In this document: piece by piece, positions 60,989 through 64,000 of the stretch
How positions within the stretch are numbered: the first letter of the stretch is position 1
Layout of the letters: each line of letters opens with the position of its first letter
Assembly (NCBI RefSeq): GCF_965342175.1
Contig: NZ_CBDRBL010000010.1
Coordinates: forward strand, 1 to 64,000
From: Actinacidiphila sp965342175
GTDB lineage: Bacteria; Actinomycetota; Actinomycetes; Streptomycetales; Streptomycetaceae
DNA: 64,000 bases
Direction of reading: 5' to 3'
The notes under the pieces: model-generated
What the model was told of the DNA's origin: nothing
Database searches by the model: none
What the model saw: only the letters and a program-made list of their open reading frames with translations
Made by a program: the position numbers and the translations under genes

Positions 60989-61024
60989 GGCAGGGCCCGC
61001 CGGAGGTGACCGGCGGGCCCTGCC
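60989..61024. terminator. strong bidirectional terminator
   Basis: A perfect 15-bp stem (60989-61003 with 61010-61024) with a 6-nt loop, between convergent lipoprotein and S8 peptidase genes. Confidence 0.85.
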
Positions 61025-61037
61025 GTGCGGTTCGGGA

Positions 61038-64000
61038 CTACTTGAGGAGGTAGGCCTTCACGACGGTCTGCCGGAAGGAGTTGCCGGCGGTGTCCTTGAC
61101 GTACGTGCGGAAGCTGACGGATCCGCCCTTGGCGTTGCGCGGGTGGTCCACGGTCACGGTGCGCTCGGTGCCGGAGCCGGCGACCTCGGCCGGGCGCCAG
61201 GTCCTCCCCTCGTCGTAGGAGACCTCGGTGGTGAAGGTGCGGATCGCCACCTCCGCGGCGCCCACGGGACGCTGGATGACCACCGGCACGCGGAGCTTGT
61301 GCCCGGCCCGGGCGCGGTTCCACTCGTCGAGCTCGGGGGCCATGCGCACCGCGTACAGCGGCAGCGCCTGACGTGCCGTCGGGGTCTGCGACCGGAACCG
61401 CCACTCGGCCCGCAACTGCGTGGAGACGGAGCTGCGCGGGGCCAGATCGCGGTCCTGCTCGAGCGTCAGGCGGTAGTCGGCGGGCTCGGTGTCCTCCGGC
61501 ACGGCGGCGTACCCGTAGAGGTAGGGGACCTCCTCGCCGTTGCGTGACAGCTCCCACTTCGGCTCACTGCTGCTGCTTGTCCCGGCCAGCAGGTCCATGC
61601 CTCCGTTGGCGGCCTCCTGGACGCCGAACCACATGTCACCGCCCTCGCGGTAGGTGTCCATCTGCTCGGGCGAGAAGCCGACGGCCTGCACCGCCTGGTT
61701 CCAGCGCTCCTCGAACGCGCCCCCGGCCCGGTAGCCGCGCAGGGTGCTCAGGTACATCTGTCCGCGCGGGCTGTCCGGGTCGAAGATGTTCCACTGGTCG
61801 AAGCCGGTCTGCCAGCGCAGGCCATCGGCGGCCGAGAAGTAGTCGACCCGCCGGTCCGGCAGGCGCAGCCCGTCCATCCGCTGCAGGGGGAACCGGACGT
61901 TGTCGACGTACATGTAGAGCAGGCGCGTCGCGGTGGTGCCGGGCGCGGTGGCGGCGAAGGTGGTGGTCACCGCGGCCAGTTCGGACTTGCGGGGACGGTA
62001 GCCGGGGTCGGCCGGGATGGCGCCGTGCACCGGCCGGGTCAGGTAGTAGGCGGAGGAGGGGTTGCCGCCGCCCGGGGCGGGTTCGCCCCAGACCGAGCTC
62101 ACCAGGTAGGTGAACGCGGAGTCCTTGGCCCGTGCCGTGGGGGTGGCGTACAGGTTCTCGATGTGGTCGTCGCCGACCGCGTCGTTCACGGTGACGGACA
62201 GCAGTTCGTCACCCTGGCTGATGGTGCCGATCTCCGTCGAGATGATCCGGGCGGTCCGGCTGGGGGCGGAGATCGTGACGGGCTTGGCGGCACGGGCGTC
62301 GATGACCGCCGACCGGTCGGCGGTCGTGACGACCTTCGGCACACCCACGACGGTGGCCTCGGTGAAGTCGCCGTCGAAGAAGAAACCGCTCACCGAGTAG
62401 GTCCCGTTGGGCAGGCGCAGCGCGGTGCCGGCCTTGCCGAGCAGTTCGCGCTCGTAGGTCCTGCCGTCGGCGGAGTCGATCAGCAGGTAGGCGTACTCGG
62501 GGGCCTCGCCGGCGCGGTCCTTCAGCTCCAGGCGCAGCTCGTGGGAGGGCTGCTCCAGGTCCATGCCGAACGGGACCCGGACCGACACACCGCCGTCGGT
62601 GGTGGTCGCGCGGACGACACCGCTGTAAGCGGCGTACGCGGTGGTGGCCCGCGGGTCCACGGTGAGGGTCACGTCCGCGCTTTCGCCGGCCGGCACGGTG
62701 ACCTGATCGGCGCTGAGCCGGAAGAGCCCCTGCGGCGCGGGCTCGCCGAGTCTGCCGTGGCGCGCGGTGTGCGTCAGGTGCAGGGTGACCGGCGCGGTGC
62801 CCGGGTTGCGGTAGGTGATGGTCTCGGCCACCGGCGGCCGTTCGCCGTCGGACCACTGGAGGAGGCCGAAGTCCAGGGCGGTGGGCTCGGCGGTGACCTG
62901 CTGGTCGACGGCGCGGGCGAGGTCGACGCGGCCCGCGCCCTGGTAGTAGGCGCCGAGCTCCTTGGCGCCGGCGGTGGAGTGCATCAACTGCCGCTTGACC
63001 TGCTCCGGAGTCCAGTCCGGGTGCTGCTGGAACATGATGGCCGCGGCGCCGGCGACGTGCGGGGTGGCCATCGAGGTGCCGCTCATCGCGACATAGCCGT
63101 CATCGGCGGAGGTCCCGCCGGCCATGGCGGCGGTGACGTTCACACCCGGGGCGATGAGGTCGGGCTTGAGCCCCGAGTCACCGGTGCGCGGACCGACCGA
63201 GCTGAACTCGGCGCGGTCGTCGTCGGCCTCGGCGGCGCCCACGGCCAGGGCCCGGTCGGCGGAGGCCGGCGAGGAGACCGGGCTGCTCGCCCCGTTGTTG
63301 CCGGCGGCTGCGACGACCAGCGTGCCGTAGTCACGCGTGACGGCCTCGATCATGGCCTCCATCGCGTCGGTGTCGGGGGTGTCGGTATCGCCCAGGCTGA
63401 GGTTGACCACCTTCGCGCCCTGCCGGGCGGCCCAGGCGAGCCCCTCGATGACGGCGGAGTTGTCGCAGCTGCCGTCCGCCGTGCAGACCTTGCCCGCGAG
63501 GATCCGCGCCCCGGGCGCCACACCCTTGTACCGGCCCCCGGAGGCCGCACCAGAACCGGCCACCGTGGACGCCACATGGGTGCCGTGACCGTTCCGGTCG
63601 GCGGCGTCCGGCTCGCTGGTGAAATTCGCCGAGTCCACCACCAGCCCCTTCAGGTCCGGGTGGTTCGGGTCGTAACCGGTGTCCAACACCGCGACCTTGA
63701 CCCCGTCACCGGTCAGGCCCTTCTCCCACGCGTGCGGCGCGCCGACGCGCGGCACCGTCGTGTCGAGCTGCACCTTGGCGCGGCCGTCGAGCCACACCCG
63801 GCGCACCCCCGCGCCGAAGGCCGCCGCGCCCGCCTCGCCGGGGGCGATGCCCTTCCAGAAGGCGCCCGCGTCCTCGCGGCGTTCGGACAGCGTGGCGAAG
63901 GAGGTCCCGGCGATGGTGTCGACCTCGCCGGCGCCCGCCGCGGACAGCCGCCGCTGGGCGGTGGCGGCGTCACCGGTGTACTGGACGATCAGCGGCAGAC
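61038..64000 (-). CDS. secreted S8 serine peptidase (N terminus beyond the window)
   Basis: The frame is open to the right edge, so the signal peptide and start are outside; at least 986 codons are visible. Visible parts: the end of a prodomain (LPLIVQYTGDAATAQRRLSA), a subtilisin domain with Asp (AVLDTGYDPNHPD), His (GHGTHVAST) and Ser (SGTSMATPHVAGA), an Fn3-like region, beta-rich segments, and the C-terminal module (AEWRFRSQTPTAR, LPLYAVRMAPELDE, EVSYDEGRTWRPAEV, ending NSFRQTVVKAYLLK). It has no PA-type insertion as clear as in the other two. It converges with the split peptidase/lipoprotein pair, suggesting local duplication of S8 genes. Confidence 0.9.
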   Translation of the reverse strand, partial: LPLIVQYTGDAATAQRRLSAAGAGEVDTIAGTSFATLSERREDAGAFWKGIAPGEAGAAAFGAGVRRVWLDGRAKVQLDTTVPRVGAPHAWEKGLTGDGVKVAVLDTGYDPNHPDLKGLVVDSANFTSEPDAADRNGHGTHVASTVAGSGAASGGRYKGVAPGARILAGKVCTADGSCDNSAVIEGLAWAARQGAKVVNLSLGDTDTPDTDAMEAMIEAVTRDYGTLVVAAAGNNGASSPVSSPASADRALAVGAAEADDDRAEFSSVGPRTGDSGLKPDLIAPGVNVTAAMAGGTSADDGYVAMSGTSMATPHVAGAAAIMFQQHPDWTPEQVKRQLMHSTAGAKELGAYYQGAGRVDLARAVDQQVTAEPTALDFGLLQWSDGERPPVAETITYRNPGTAPVTLHLTHTARHGRLGEPAPQGLFRLSADQVTVPAGESADVTLTVDPRATTAYAAYSGVVRATTTDGGVSVRVPFGMDLEQPSHELRLELKDRAGEAPEYAYLLIDSADGRTYERELLGKAGTALRLPNGTYSVSGFFFDGDFTEATVVGVPKVVTTADRSAVIDARAAKPVTISAPSRTARIISTEIGTISQGDELLSVTVNDAVGDDHIENLYATPTARAKDSAFTYLVSSVWGEPAPGGGNPSSAYYLTRPVHGAIPADPGYRPRKSELAAVTTTFAATAPGTTATRLLYMYVDNVRFPLQRMDGLRLPDRRVDYFSAADGLRWQTGFDQWNIFDPDSPRGQMYLSTLRGYRAGGAFEERWNQAVQAVGFSPEQMDTYREGGDMWFGVQEAANGGMDLLAGTSSSSEPKWELSRNGEEVPYLYGYAAVPEDTEPADYRLTLEQDRDLAPRSSVSTQLRAEWRFRSQTPTARQALPLYAVRMAPELDEWNRARAGHKLRVPVVIQRPVGAAEVAIRTFTTEVSYDEGRTWRPAEVAGSGTERTVTVDHPRNAKGGSVSFRTYVKDTAGNSFRQTVVKAYLLK

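Noticed and set aside
1..64000. Search for tRNA, rRNA, CRISPR, IS elements, phage genes and a biosynthetic gene cluster
   Set aside because: No cloverleaf-like, repeat-spacer, transposase, integrase, PKS or NRPS signal was recognised by reading; the scattered SDR, MDR and SRPBCC genes are not organised as a cluster.

Overview
The window reads as chromosome from a Streptomyces-like actinomycete. Base composition is very high GC with strong G/C bias at third codon positions, GTG and TTG starts are common, terminators are long GC hairpins usually without a T-tract, and the gene content is typical: CebE/CebR-type sugar uptake, very large secreted S8 peptidases, several SDRs, large ATP-binding LuxR regulators, a SpoIIE-type phosphatase and a rifampicin phosphotransferase behind a rifamycin-associated element. 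I saw no rRNA, tRNA, CRISPR array, insertion sequence, phage gene or biosynthetic cluster. The right edge cuts an S8 peptidase gene.

Layout. 1-2.9 kb: a cellobiose-type solute-binding lipoprotein gene (leftward; any permeases would lie off the left edge) opposite a LacI/CebR-like repressor, with a near-perfect CebR-type operator between them. 2.9-7.8 kb: a DUF6193-like protein, a leftward operon of three SDR oxidoreductases, and a membrane-anchored D,D-carboxypeptidase. 7.9-11.7 kb: first S8 peptidase. 12.2-20 kb: nitronate monooxygenase, a CzcD-like zinc exporter, an SDR, then a metal-handling group (second CDF exporter, divergent ArsR sensor, small His-rich secreted peptide) and a cysteine-synthase homologue whose PLP lysine is replaced by Glu. 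20.5-28 kb: a giant ATP-binding LuxR regulator, SpoIIE phosphatase, hemerythrin protein and an SDR lacking the Tyr/Lys pair, interspersed with three decayed gene pieces (S8 peptidase tail, AraC tail, YciI-like). 28-35.7 kb: a coiled-coil protein, the RAE-controlled rifampicin phosphotransferase, an enoyl-CoA hydratase-like protein and an NfeD-flotillin pair.

36-46.7 kb is a dormancy/oxygen-stress island comparable to the DosR/OsdR regulons: a DosS/OsdK-like GAF histidine kinase that keeps the haem-ligand His, its NarL-type regulator, a universal stress protein, three CBS-BON proteins, two HTH-PNPOx proteins and NhaA. The pair CBS-BON then HTH-PNPOx occurs twice. One CBS-BON copy carries a one-base frameshift that runs it in frame into the downstream HTH-PNPOx gene.

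47-56 kb: SRPBCC protein, cold-shock protein, a reductase/GlxA/HD/reductase detoxification group, a STAS protein and a second giant LuxR regulator. 56.6-64 kb: two convergent S8 peptidase loci. In the first, the C-terminal module found at the end of the other S8 proteins is absent from the peptidase and is encoded instead by a separate lipoprotein gene immediately downstream.

Five places look like truncated or frameshifted coding sequence; read-level checking would separate true decay from consensus error. Functions are assigned by family recognition from sequence alone; no database search was run.
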